Shown piece by piece: positions 18,519 through 26,357 of a DNA stretch of 64,000 nucleotides (position 1 is its first letter; each line of letters starts with the position of its first letter). Origin of the DNA: JANNAT01 sp031384605 (lineage in GTDB: Bacteria; Pseudomonadota; Alphaproteobacteria; Rhodobacterales; Rhodobacteraceae); assembly GCA_031384605.1 (NCBI GenBank), contig JANNAT010000051.1, forward strand, positions 1-64,000, in the 5' to 3' direction. The position numbers and the translations under genes are program-made. The notes under the pieces were generated by a model, which ran no database searches, was not told where the DNA came from, and worked only from the letters and a program-made list of their open reading frames with translations.

Positions 18519-19696
18519 GTTTGGCCACCTTCGACGATGACTTTGCCGAAAAGATGCGCGGCCCCAGCCGGACGATCTGGATGATCGGTTTGGCGGTTGT
18601 GGTGTTTGTGGTCTGGGCGGCTTTTGCCTGGGTCGATGAAATCGTGCGTGCCTCTGGCGAAGTTGTCTCATCCTCGCGTCCGCAGATCATTCAAAACCTT
18701 GAAGGGGGCATTCTGGCCGAATTGAACGTGGCCGAAGGTGATGTGGTGGAACCCGGCCAAACGCTTGCCCGGCTATACGGCACGCAATATCAATCTGCGG
18801 TGGATGAATTATCAGACGAAATCGCTGCATTGGAAATCAGGCGGTTTCGACTGGAAGCCGAAATTGCAGGCGAGCCGGGTTTTGATGTGCCACAAAGTCT
18901 GGCCGTGCGGGTGCCAGATATCGTTGCATCCGAAAAAGCATTGCTGACAGCCCGCCAAGCCGAATATCAGGCGCGGGTTGAAGGTGCGGGGGCTGTCCTT
19001 GAGCAAGCCACGGCAGAGTTGGAGCTGCTGGAAAAGATGTACAAACGCGAAATCGCCCCCTTGATCGAGGTCACCCGCGCGCGCAAAGCCAACAGCGATG
19101 CCGAAAACCGCTTGTCCGAAGCGGTGACCACCACCCAGTTGGAGCGCGCCAACGACTATTCGAAAACCCAAAGCGAACTGGCAGGCCTGCGCCAAAAACT
19201 GACGCTGGCCCAAGATCAGCTGTCGCGCACCATTCTGGTGGCCCCGATGCGCGGCGTGGTGAACAAACTGTCGGTCACCACAATCGGCGGCGTCGTGCGG
19301 TCTGGTGAAGAGATTTTGCAGATCATCCCGCTGGACGAAGAACTGTTTATCGAGGCCAAAGTGAAGCCGCGCGATATTGCGGCGGTCAAGCAGGGGCAGG
19401 ATGCCACGATCAAACTATCGGCCTATGATTATACGATTTACGGGTCGTTGAAGGCCAAAGTTACTTTTATATCGGCCGACACGTTCAAAGATGAACGGTC
19501 GCGCAACCCTGATGGCGACCCGCATTACAAAGTGATGCTAAGTGTTGATCGCACACAGCTGAATGACCGGCAGCAGAATTTGCAGATCAGGCCGGGGATG
19601 CAGGCCGAGGTGGAACTGCAAACCGGTGGCAAGACGGTGCTGACCTATCTGACCAAACCGCTGTACAAAAGCAGCGAGGCGCTGCGCGAACGCTGA
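18515..19696 (+). CDS. HlyD-family periplasmic adaptor (membrane fusion protein)
   Basis: The 393-residue protein has a single N-terminal membrane helix (about 21-40) followed by the HlyD order: a lipoyl-like half (IIQNLEGGILAELNVAEGDVVEPGQTL), a long coiled coil (about 95-225), the second lipoyl half (ILVAPMRGVVNKLSVTTIGG) and the beta-barrel (LFIEAKVKPRDIAAVKQGQ). The C-terminal segment RPGMQAEVELQTGGKTVLTYL is the HlyD/LapC signature. It links the ABC exporter to the TolC-like channel. ATGA overlap with the exporter; it is the last gene of the secretion operon. Confidence 0.93.
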   Translation: MSLATFDDDFAEKMRGPSRTIWMIGLAVVVFVVWAAFAWVDEIVRASGEVVSSSRPQIIQNLEGGILAELNVAEGDVVEPGQTLARLYGTQYQSAVDELSDEIAALEIRRFRLEAEIAGEPGFDVPQSLAVRVPDIVASEKALLTARQAEYQARVEGAGAVLEQATAELELLEKMYKREIAPLIEVTRARKANSDAENRLSEAVTTTQLERANDYSKTQSELAGLRQKLTLAQDQLSRTILVAPMRGVVNKLSVTTIGGVVRSGEEILQIIPLDEELFIEAKVKPRDIAAVKQGQDATIKLSAYDYTIYGSLKAKVTFISADTFKDERSRNPDGDPHYKVMLSVDRTQLNDRQQNLQIRPGMQAEVELQTGGKTVLTYLTKPLYKSSEALRER

Positions 19697-19730
19697 TTTT
19701 CAGTAATTAAATTTGCGGGCCACTGGTATT

Positions 19731-19759
19731 TTGACGCCGCTTTGACGCATCGCTCACAT
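19731..19759 (+). promoter_or_regulatory. SARP-type direct heptamer repeats upstream of the SARP-like gene (site A)
   Basis: TTGACGC at 19731-19737 is repeated exactly at 19742-19748, a period of 11 bp (four-base spacers). A weak third copy in phase, CTCACAT, lies at 19753-19759. Tandem heptamers spaced by 11 bp are the classical binding pattern of SARP-family regulators. The site lies directly ahead of a gene encoding such a regulator, so autoregulation is the natural reading. A matching site precedes 24436. Confidence 0.6.
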
Positions 19760-19936
19760 CGCATGGATTTACTGCACTGCGTCATTATGGTGCAGAGTGC
19801 GATGCAAAACACCAACATTCACCCACTGAAACACCCTGCTACGCCGTTCTTCGTTGCGCATGGTGCTTTACCAAAGCGTCTGGCTGCGTCACTCTTGGGA
19901 CGGAAACATTGCCCAGATAGTGTAAGTGCGCCACCC

Positions 19937-21721
19937 ATGTCACAGCCAAAGCCAGTTGCGTTTTCGATGTTTCTCTTTGGGCCCTTTACGGTTCAGGGGC
20001 TGGATGGCCAGGACCTGACGCCAAAATCCCGCAAATCGCGGGCCATCTTGGCGATGCTGGCGGTGGCGCCACGAGGATCACGGTCTCGCGTGTGGTTGCG
20101 CGATAAGTTGTGGAGTGACCGGGGCGAAGATCAGGCTTCGGCCAGCCTGCGCCAGGCTTTGTTGGATATAAGGTCTGCCCTAGGCCCGGCTGCGGCGCAT
20201 TTGGTGTCTGCCGACAAACATACGGTTTCGCTTGATCTGGCCGCCCTGCAGATTGATGCACTGGATGCCCTTAAACCAACCGCTGCAAAAAGCGCGTTCG
20301 GGCAGACCGAAAATTTTCTCGAAGGCATTGATGTTCGCGATCCTGAATTTGAAGAATGGCTGACGCTTGAACGGCAGTCCTGGCACCGCCGTATCGAAGA
20401 AGCGGGCTTTGCGCATGATTTGGCCCCCAAAGGCCAGACAGAAGATCACCGCGCAGAATCCGCCGCCGTGCCGCGCACTATGGCATCGACTGCCGGTCAC
20501 CCGCCGATTGCGCCGCCGCAAATGAATGCAGGACAAGGCGGAGCGCAGGGCTGGCGGGTTGCTTTGTTGCCGCCGGTTATTCTGGGCGGCGATCCGGCAG
20601 CGGTTATTTTGCAATCCGACGTGCAGCGCGCGCTTTTGGCGGCATTTCAGGATACCGGCGAATTGCGAATTTTCGATCTGGCCCCAGCGCCGTTCAGTGA
20701 TCTGATTGGCGGCGGTTTTGCCCGTCTGCCGGAACAGATCAACCTGACCGTACAAGTCAGAGTTTTCGCCGATCCTGCCATTGTGCGGCTGGCGATACTG
20801 TTGCAGTCGGCGGTCGATGGTGCGCTGGTTTGGGCGGATGAGGTACAGTTTCGCCGCCAACAATTGGGCGATGTCACTGCCGCGATGCCCCTGATTGCCC
20901 GCGCCACCGAAGAAGCCCTGCGGCATTTTCTACGCCACACCGATTGCGAAGCGGCTGATGCCGATGGGCGATTGGCATCAGCGGTGTCGTCGATGTTCCG
21001 GCTGACCCGCGCCGATCTTGACCGATCAGAAGCGACCCTGCGCCGCCATATTGCCACCCATCCGTCGGCGCAGGGCTATGCGTGGATGGCGTTTCTGAAC
21101 ACCTTCCGGGTGGGACAAAAGTTCAACCATCAAGACGCGCCGTTGATCGAGGAAACCCAGCACTTTGCCCGCCGTGCTCTGGATCTGGAGCCGAACAATG
21201 CGCTGGTGTCGGCACTGGTTGGCCATGTGCATTCGTATCTGTTCGGTGAGTTTGACTATGCGGCGGGGTTGTTTGAACAATCATTGCGGGTGAACCCGGC
21301 GCAAACGCTGGCATGGGATTTATATGCCATGTTGCACGCCTATGCGGGGCAACCAAAACGCGCTTTGGCCATGGCGCGTTGGGCGCGGCATTTGGGGGCG
21401 TTCAGCCCGCACAGATACTATTTTGAAACCACCCGCGCGATTACCGGCAACTTCAGTGGTGAGCATCACACCGCGATAGAGGCTGGCCGCGCCGCCCTTG
21501 CCGAACGCCCCGATTTCAATTCTTTGCTGCGGGTCTTGGTATCCAGCCACGCCCATCTTGACCGGCCAGACGAGGCGCGGGTTTTCCTGAACAAGCTGTT
21601 GATGGTTGAACCCAACTTTTCCATCAGCTCGCTGCACGACGGCGGATACCCTGGATTAAACACCGAAGGCGGACAGCATTTTCTGCAGGGCTTGATCAAA
21701 GCCGGGGTTCGTAAACATTGA
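19937..21721 (+). CDS. SARP-like winged-helix/TPR transcriptional regulator
   Basis: The frame is open from a TTG at 19742, but that codon is inside the heptamer repeats and the segment to 19936 has unusual codon use. The ATG at 19937 begins MSQPKPVAFSMFLFGPFTV, the normal start of this domain (594 residues). Residues about 9-110 form a winged helix with SARP features (SRKSRAILAMLAVAP, then VWLRDKLWSDR, then ASLRQALLDIRSALG). The middle (GWRVALLPPVILGG... to about 310) resembles the regulator/cyclase-associated domain found in CadC-like proteins. The C-terminal 250 residues are TPR-like (ARRALDLEPNNALVSALVGH, YAGQPKRALAMARWA). Cytoplasmic; the next gene starts 18 bases downstream. Confidence 0.75.
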   Translation: MSQPKPVAFSMFLFGPFTVQGLDGQDLTPKSRKSRAILAMLAVAPRGSRSRVWLRDKLWSDRGEDQASASLRQALLDIRSALGPAAAHLVSADKHTVSLDLAALQIDALDALKPTAAKSAFGQTENFLEGIDVRDPEFEEWLTLERQSWHRRIEEAGFAHDLAPKGQTEDHRAESAAVPRTMASTAGHPPIAPPQMNAGQGGAQGWRVALLPPVILGGDPAAVILQSDVQRALLAAFQDTGELRIFDLAPAPFSDLIGGGFARLPEQINLTVQVRVFADPAIVRLAILLQSAVDGALVWADEVQFRRQQLGDVTAAMPLIARATEEALRHFLRHTDCEAADADGRLASAVSSMFRLTRADLDRSEATLRRHIATHPSAQGYAWMAFLNTFRVGQKFNHQDAPLIEETQHFARRALDLEPNNALVSALVGHVHSYLFGEFDYAAGLFEQSLRVNPAQTLAWDLYAMLHAYAGQPKRALAMARWARHLGAFSPHRYYFETTRAITGNFSGEHHTAIEAGRAALAERPDFNSLLRVLVSSHAHLDRPDEARVFLNKLLMVEPNFSISSLHDGGYPGLNTEGGQHFLQGLIKAGVRKH

Positions 21722-21738
21722 TTTTGACGGAGAGATTT

Positions 21739-22665
21739 ATGCAAAACGCCGCGCCCACCACCATTGCCAGTTTCCTGAACGCACATCCGTTCGAGGTGTA
21801 TGCCGATCAGATCCAAGCCGTTCGCGGTGGTGCCGCGCAAGGTCTGGGTGGCCACGGCGATGCCGGCATGGGCGGTGGTGCGCTGGCATCGCAAAATAAG
21901 ATGGTTCAGAACAAGTCGGCGCTGAATAAGAACAAGAATAAAAACAAGAACAAGAATAAAAATAAGAACAAAAACAAGGTGGGTTTTGACGGCGGGCAGG
22001 CCGCAACCGGCCTTATCCCCGCACTGGAATTGCGGCGCTTGCATCAGTTGCCGTCGGATAACGCGTTTACCGTGTCCAGCCGGTTTGCCTGGGAATGTCT
22101 GGATATCCCCTTGCCCCCCGGCCCCGACTATACCCGCCTTGAAACGGCGGTTGTGCTGTCGATGCAGGCCCGCGACAAGGAACGCATGCGCCGCCAGCCA
22201 GAAATAGAGGCGCAAGCGGCCCTGTCTGTTGATGAATTCATGCGGCCCTTGGGCATCGAAGGTATCGGCGGCTATGGTGCGACCGAAGGGCTGTTTCTGA
22301 ACATTCTGACCGCCTGCGAATATGTTGGCCTTTTGTATAAGGCCCGCATTGATCGGGATCGCCCAACAGTGGTGGAACCCCGCCTGCGCCCGTTGTTGGC
22401 CGTGCCCGCGCATGAAAGCTATCCCTCAAACCACGCCTTTCAGTGCTTTTCGATCGCCTTCGCCTTTAACGCCATCCTGCCTGAGCACCCGGCCACGGAT
22501 GAGTTGGCCCGCGTGGCCCAAAATGTAGCCGAAAACCGTGAATGGGCGGGATTGCACTATCCGTCAGATACCGAGGCCGGAAAAGAATTGGCGCGTCGTT
22601 TTGCCCCCTATTTGCGTGATGCCTTTGGGGCTGCCTTTCTGGCGGCCCAAGGCGAATGGCATTAA
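21739..22665 (+). CDS. PAP2 / vanadium-haloperoxidase-fold protein with Asn-Lys tract
   Basis: The 308-residue protein starts at the ATG at 21739 after a GGAGAG site. All three signatures of the acid-phosphatase/vanadium-haloperoxidase fold are present: KX6RP (Lys201, Arg208), PSNH (229-232, His232 the expected acid-base residue) and RX5HX3D (Arg267, His273, Asp277, with His273 the phospho- or vanadate-ligating residue). A nine-fold Asn-Lys repeat lies at about residues 63-80, between a Gly-rich N-terminus and the catalytic domain. No signal peptide or membrane helices are evident. Phosphatase and haloperoxidase activity cannot be separated by sequence alone. It is operonic with the SARP-like gene and the peptidase. 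Confidence 0.8.
   Translation: MQNAAPTTIASFLNAHPFEVYADQIQAVRGGAAQGLGGHGDAGMGGGALASQNKMVQNKSALNKNKNKNKNKNKNKNKNKVGFDGGQAATGLIPALELRRLHQLPSDNAFTVSSRFAWECLDIPLPPGPDYTRLETAVVLSMQARDKERMRRQPEIEAQAALSVDEFMRPLGIEGIGGYGATEGLFLNILTACEYVGLLYKARIDRDRPTVVEPRLRPLLAVPAHESYPSNHAFQCFSIAFAFNAILPEHPATDELARVAQNVAENREWAGLHYPSDTEAGKELARRFAPYLRDAFGAAFLAAQGEWH
21925..21978 (+). repeat. Nine-unit AAYAAR microsatellite encoding (Asn-Lys)9
   Basis: These are nine hexamers, all Asn-Lys, in 54 bp. Third-codon bases vary between units (AAT/AAC and AAG/AAA mixed without order), so the copies are not identical in DNA although the peptide is perfectly periodic. Confidence 0.95.
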
Positions 22666-22681
22666 AACCCAAGGAACAAAG

Positions 22682-24307
22682 ATGATGTCAATTTCTCCAA
22701 CCCCTCCACGCTATTTCTGGCTGTGGCATCTGGCCGCGCTGAACGTCATAAAGGCTGATTTCGGACCAATCCCTGCGGAAGTACCTGCCGAAAACGAAAC
22801 CAGTATCCGCCCGCAACATGCCCCGCCGATCACTTCAACCCTTTGGGATCAAATTCCTACTGCCGGAAAACCGGCAGCGACGGCGGCGCTGATTGATACC
22901 GGTGTCAGCCGGATGCATCCAAATCTTGCCAGCCGCATTGATGTCGACCGCTCGATTGACCTGACAAGCCATCGTTATGGTGCGCAAAATGCACCGATTT
23001 TGCCTAACACAATGCCCACGACCCGCGAAGAAAAACGCAACTTTTTTGCAGCCCTTAGTTTGGATGGTTTGGGCGCGTTGCAACTTGCATCGCATGAAAT
23101 GGAATATCTTGAGTCGATGGTGGCCGAATATCGTGGTGCCAGTGGCGTTGTGCGGCGCATGATCGACCCCGAAGAAACCTTTGCGTCGCATGGCACCAGT
23201 TGTGCAGGGCTGATCGTGGGCGAACCTGCGGTGGCCCCAACTGCGGCTGGCGAAACCGACACACCCGTTAACCCAAACCTGCTGCCCTATTTCGGCGTTG
23301 ATCCTTATTCGAAATTGCTGTCGATCCGCACGTCGTTTGAGGCCGATCCCCATCAGTTTATCGCAGCCTTTCTGTATGCTTGGTCGTGCCGGGTTGACGT
23401 GATCATCATGCCGCGCGGGTTGCCCGATCCGATCCGGTCACGCCTTGCGCCCAAAACCGATCTGATGGCCGATCTGGAAACCTGGCGTGGTCGTCAGGCT
23501 GCCGACCTATACGCGCGCCTTGGCACCGATCTTGCCCCGGAAATTGATCCGACCGCAGCACAAGCCGGTCATCTGCCAGATCGCCCGTGGATCATTCTAA
23601 AACAACTTATCTTGGCAATTTCCCGTCAGATTCCAGTGGTTTGCGCGGCAGGCAATGATGGCGAAAGTCAGCTGATTTATCCCGCCTACCTTGCCGCGGA
23701 TGACAATGGCATCATTGCTGTTGGCGCGGTAACGCCTGAAGGCTTTCGGTCTGGTTATTCCAACTATGGCGATGGGCTAACCTTGGTCGCGCCGTCGGAT
23801 GATTATGAGATCTACAACCGCCATCAGACCCGGCTGGATCAGATCGACCCACTGCGCGCCATGCACGATTATTCTGTCGGCAGTGCGCGTGAATACGCGT
23901 TTTCGCCGCTGGATCTGGTGACAACCGATTTACCCGGCGTTTTTGGCTATGATGCAGGCCTCGCGCCGTGGTCGTTTGTTTTGCCCGGTCAGGGAAATCT
24001 GGGCGTCGGTGGCGGCTATTATGCAGCGTTTGGCGGCACATCCGGCGCCAGCAGCCTGATCGGTGGTGTGGTTCTTTTGGCGCAACGGGCGCGCAAGGCG
24101 GATGGCAAGCCATCCCTAACCGGGTTGCAAGCCAAAGCATTGATTTGTCAGACAAGTTCGATATTGGCAGTCGTTGCACCCGGCACGCGGCCCCTGACAC
24201 CTGATACCATGAACGCCGATGATGAAGATCAGATAGAGCCGGAGTATTTCTTTGGTGCCGGACTGCCAGATGCCGCAACCCTGATTGAGGCGGCAATTTC
24301 TTTGTGA
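22682..24307 (+). CDS. Subtilisin-like serine peptidase (family S8)
   Basis: The 541-residue peptidase follows an AAGGAAC site. Its catalytic triad is Asp72 (AALIDTGVS), His170 (ASHGTSCAG) and Ser454 (FGGTSGASS), and the oxyanion Asn is 325 (AAGNDGE), so it should be active. The Asp-His spacing of about 100 residues and a large insertion between the oxyanion Asn and the Ser are unusual. No Sec or Tat signal and no prodomain are obvious in the 70 residues before Asp72, so it may act inside the cell or leave by another route. It lies 16 bp after the PAP2-fold gene in the same operon; the substrate is unknown. Confidence 0.88.
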   Translation: MMSISPTPPRYFWLWHLAALNVIKADFGPIPAEVPAENETSIRPQHAPPITSTLWDQIPTAGKPAATAALIDTGVSRMHPNLASRIDVDRSIDLTSHRYGAQNAPILPNTMPTTREEKRNFFAALSLDGLGALQLASHEMEYLESMVAEYRGASGVVRRMIDPEETFASHGTSCAGLIVGEPAVAPTAAGETDTPVNPNLLPYFGVDPYSKLLSIRTSFEADPHQFIAAFLYAWSCRVDVIIMPRGLPDPIRSRLAPKTDLMADLETWRGRQAADLYARLGTDLAPEIDPTAAQAGHLPDRPWIILKQLILAISRQIPVVCAAGNDGESQLIYPAYLAADDNGIIAVGAVTPEGFRSGYSNYGDGLTLVAPSDDYEIYNRHQTRLDQIDPLRAMHDYSVGSAREYAFSPLDLVTTDLPGVFGYDAGLAPWSFVLPGQGNLGVGGGYYAAFGGTSGASSLIGGVVLLAQRARKADGKPSLTGLQAKALICQTSSILAVVAPGTRPLTPDTMNADDEDQIEPEYFFGAGLPDAATLIEAAISL

Positions 24308-24349
24308 AACCGCAGCAAATCGCGCAAACGAACGTGGTTTGCACAAGAA

Positions 24350-24389
24350 TTGACGCAGGTTTGACGCCGCCGTTACGGGCGCGTCACAT
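24350..24389 (+). promoter_or_regulatory. SARP-type direct heptamer repeats upstream of the unknown gene (site B)
   Basis: TTGACGC at 24350-24356 recurs exactly at 24361-24367 (11-bp period). Degenerate copies continue in phase: GTTACGG at 24372-24378 and GTCACAT at 24383-24389. The heptamer is identical to that of site A (19731-19748), and both sites end with a TCACAT element. It precedes the ATG at 24436 by about 50 bp and suggests control by the SARP-like regulator encoded at 19937. Confidence 0.6.
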
Positions 24390-24435
24390 CATCGGGCGCA
24401 AGATGGTCAAGTAAATTGAAAACCGGAGTGAACAG

Positions 24436-25320
24436 ATGACCCTAGACATCGCGCGCCCAGCAGGAACCGTTTTGCTGGTGAATCCCGTTTCCGCAGAAAT
24501 GCTGCCTTTGGCAACCTCAACTCTGTCGCGGCATTTGGCAATTTCCAAGGCGCAAGACGAAGAACAGCTGCGCAATGGCACGATACAACTGGATGACATT
24601 GTTGACCCAAAAACCGAAGAACAGCTCTTTGCGCTTTTGGCGGCATTGGGCCTGACCCGGCAAAACGCCGAAGCGCAAAGCGACCAATCGTTATCAGTGC
24701 AGCTTACCCTGCCTGCGGATTTGGCCTTTCTGGCACCGAAAATCGCAACGATAACCAAATTGCCGTTGTCTTGTGTGCAGCAGGCATTGCAGCGCCCGGG
24801 CGGCGTTGTTCTGGAAAACCTGACGGCAACCGAAGCAACCCAGTTGCGCAAACAGATTCGGCGCGCCCAAGGGATGAAAACGGCGCAGTCCAGCATGAAC
24901 GCTGTCTGCGATCTGTTTGTGATTCAGGCGTTGCCCATCACTGTCAGCCGCACGTTGGGCCGGTATCTGGCGCTTATGGGGGCGACGTCTTGTCGGTTCA
25001 GCGGGGCGCTTGCGTCTGGCCTGACCTTGCACCAGGCAAAGCATATCTGTGCGCGGTTTCCGCATTCCGGATTGATCGCGCTGGATCGGGCGTTTCAGCG
25101 GTTTGACCTGTTCCTGACAGGTATTGGTGATCTCGCCCCGCAAGATGTGGCCGAATTTTTGTCTACCCGCGCCAACCTGTCAGGGGCGATGGTGGAATGT
25201 GTGACGCCACTGCAGCCTTTGCAGATCGAAAACGGTCTGACGCGCGGCGTGACGCAACAGTTCCGGGCCGATTATGCCGCCATCGGATTGCAAACCTGCG
25301 CGCGGCTTTGCCGGCAGTGA
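24436..25320 (+). CDS. Protein of unknown function with degenerate internal repeats
   Basis: The 294-residue, apparently soluble protein has no signal. I do not recognise a family. Several segments share a pattern of a Leu-rich helix, a Pro-Gly turn and a second helix ending near a Gly. One at about 92-146 reads LAFLAPKIATITKLPLSC, then RPGGVVLENLTATEATQL, which recalls the L7/L12-ClpS-like fold. Similar stretches occur at about 25-77 (ending ALLAALGL) and 240-290 (ending YAAIGLQT). Four Cys occur in its last 200 residues. It has its own GGAG ribosome site and its own upstream heptamer site, so it is probably a co-regulated partner of the preceding operon. The function is open. Confidence 0.55.
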   Translation: MTLDIARPAGTVLLVNPVSAEMLPLATSTLSRHLAISKAQDEEQLRNGTIQLDDIVDPKTEEQLFALLAALGLTRQNAEAQSDQSLSVQLTLPADLAFLAPKIATITKLPLSCVQQALQRPGGVVLENLTATEATQLRKQIRRAQGMKTAQSSMNAVCDLFVIQALPITVSRTLGRYLALMGATSCRFSGALASGLTLHQAKHICARFPHSGLIALDRAFQRFDLFLTGIGDLAPQDVAEFLSTRANLSGAMVECVTPLQPLQIENGLTRGVTQQFRADYAAIGLQTCARLCRQ

Positions 25321-25348
25321 CGCCGCAATATACTTAAAATTTCATCCC

Positions 25349-25363
25349 TTAAGCCCCTGTAAA
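25349..25363 (+). promoter_or_regulatory. CtrA-like half-site pair upstream of motB
   Basis: TTAA at 25349-25352, seven bases, then TAAA at 25360-25363. This differs at one position from the TTAA-N7-TTAA CtrA motif known in alphaproteobacteria, where CtrA drives flagellar genes. It lies about 36 bp before the motB start. Such motifs are common by chance in AT-rich leaders. Confidence 0.3.
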
Positions 25364-25398
25364 CGCTGATCCTGTAGATCTGGCCTTGGGTGTGAAAC

Positions 25399-26256
25399 AT
25401 GGGTGTGCGAATGGCTGGGCAATCAAATGCCGCGCCAGTCATCATCAAGCGTAAAAAGATTATCAAGGGCGGCGGGCATCACGGTGGGGCGTGGAAAGTG
25501 GCCTATGCTGACTTTGTGACGGCCATGATGGCCTTTTTTATGCTGATGTGGCTGTTGAACGCGACAACGGAAAAACAACGCAAAGGTATCGCGGATTACT
25601 TCAATCCGACGATTCCAGTGAACCGCATTTCGGGCGGCGGTGATGGGGCGTTTGGCGGCGATTCGATCTTTTCGGAAAACACCCTGACCAAAAGCGGCAC
25701 CGGGGCCAGCGATCAACGGCCCACAGAAGAAAATAAGGCAAGTGGCGCGACGGGAACCGCCGAAGATGCCGACGCGGCAAAAGCCGAACAAAAAGCGCTG
25801 GCCGAAGTCGAACAAGCTTTGACTGCGCGGGGCGGTGAAAGCATGACGATGGAACGGTTGCTGCGTCATGTTGTGACGCGGGTCACCGATGAAGGCCTTG
25901 TCATCGAGATTTTTGACGTGCCCGACAGCGCGCTGTTTCTGGACGACACCGCCGAGCCCACGGGCGACATGCGCAAAATTGCGGCGTTGCTGGCCGAAGT
26001 CCTTGGATTGGCGCAAAATCAGATCGCTGTGAACGGTCATGTCCGCAGTTATCCCATCACATTGATCGACGATCCGGTCTGGGATCTTTCGGCGGCCCGC
26101 GCCCAGGCCATGCGTTTGTTGCTGCAAGGCTATGATTTGCCAACCGCCCGCATGCAGCGGATTGCCGGAATGGCCGACAGAATGCCAGCAACGGCTGATG
26201 AAATGTCGATCCGTAACAACCGCTTAGAGATAATCCTGCTGCGAAAGGATCGCTAG
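25399..26256 (+). CDS. motB: Flagellar stator protein MotB
   Basis: The 285-residue protein has a basic N-terminus (IIKRKKIIKGGGHHGG) and one membrane helix containing the proton-carrying Asp38 in VAYADFVTAMMAFFMLMW. After a linker and plug region, the C-terminal OmpA-like peptidoglycan-binding domain includes VNGHVRSYPI and DLSAARAQAMRLLLQ. It anchors the stator to the wall and pairs with MotA, which is encoded 10 kb away at 36115. An in-frame ATG at 25411 is an alternative start. It is apparently transcribed alone, ahead of the hook operon. Confidence 0.93.
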   Translation: MGVRMAGQSNAAPVIIKRKKIIKGGGHHGGAWKVAYADFVTAMMAFFMLMWLLNATTEKQRKGIADYFNPTIPVNRISGGGDGAFGGDSIFSENTLTKSGTGASDQRPTEENKASGATGTAEDADAAKAEQKALAEVEQALTARGGESMTMERLLRHVVTRVTDEGLVIEIFDVPDSALFLDDTAEPTGDMRKIAALLAEVLGLAQNQIAVNGHVRSYPITLIDDPVWDLSAARAQAMRLLLQGYDLPTARMQRIAGMADRMPATADEMSIRNNRLEIILLRKDR

Positions 26257-26357
26257 AGTCCGGCCAATACATCGAATTTTAGACGTTAGGGCGATCTTAA
26301 GCTGCATGCCGCAAGTTACGTGAACAACTTGGTCGGGTCTGCAGAAAGGCGCATTCG

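Noticed and set aside
19742..19936. Upstream extension of the SARP-like gene from a TTG at 19742
   Set aside because: The TTG is part of the second TTGACGC heptamer, there is no ribosome site, and codon use in the segment is unlike the rest of the gene.
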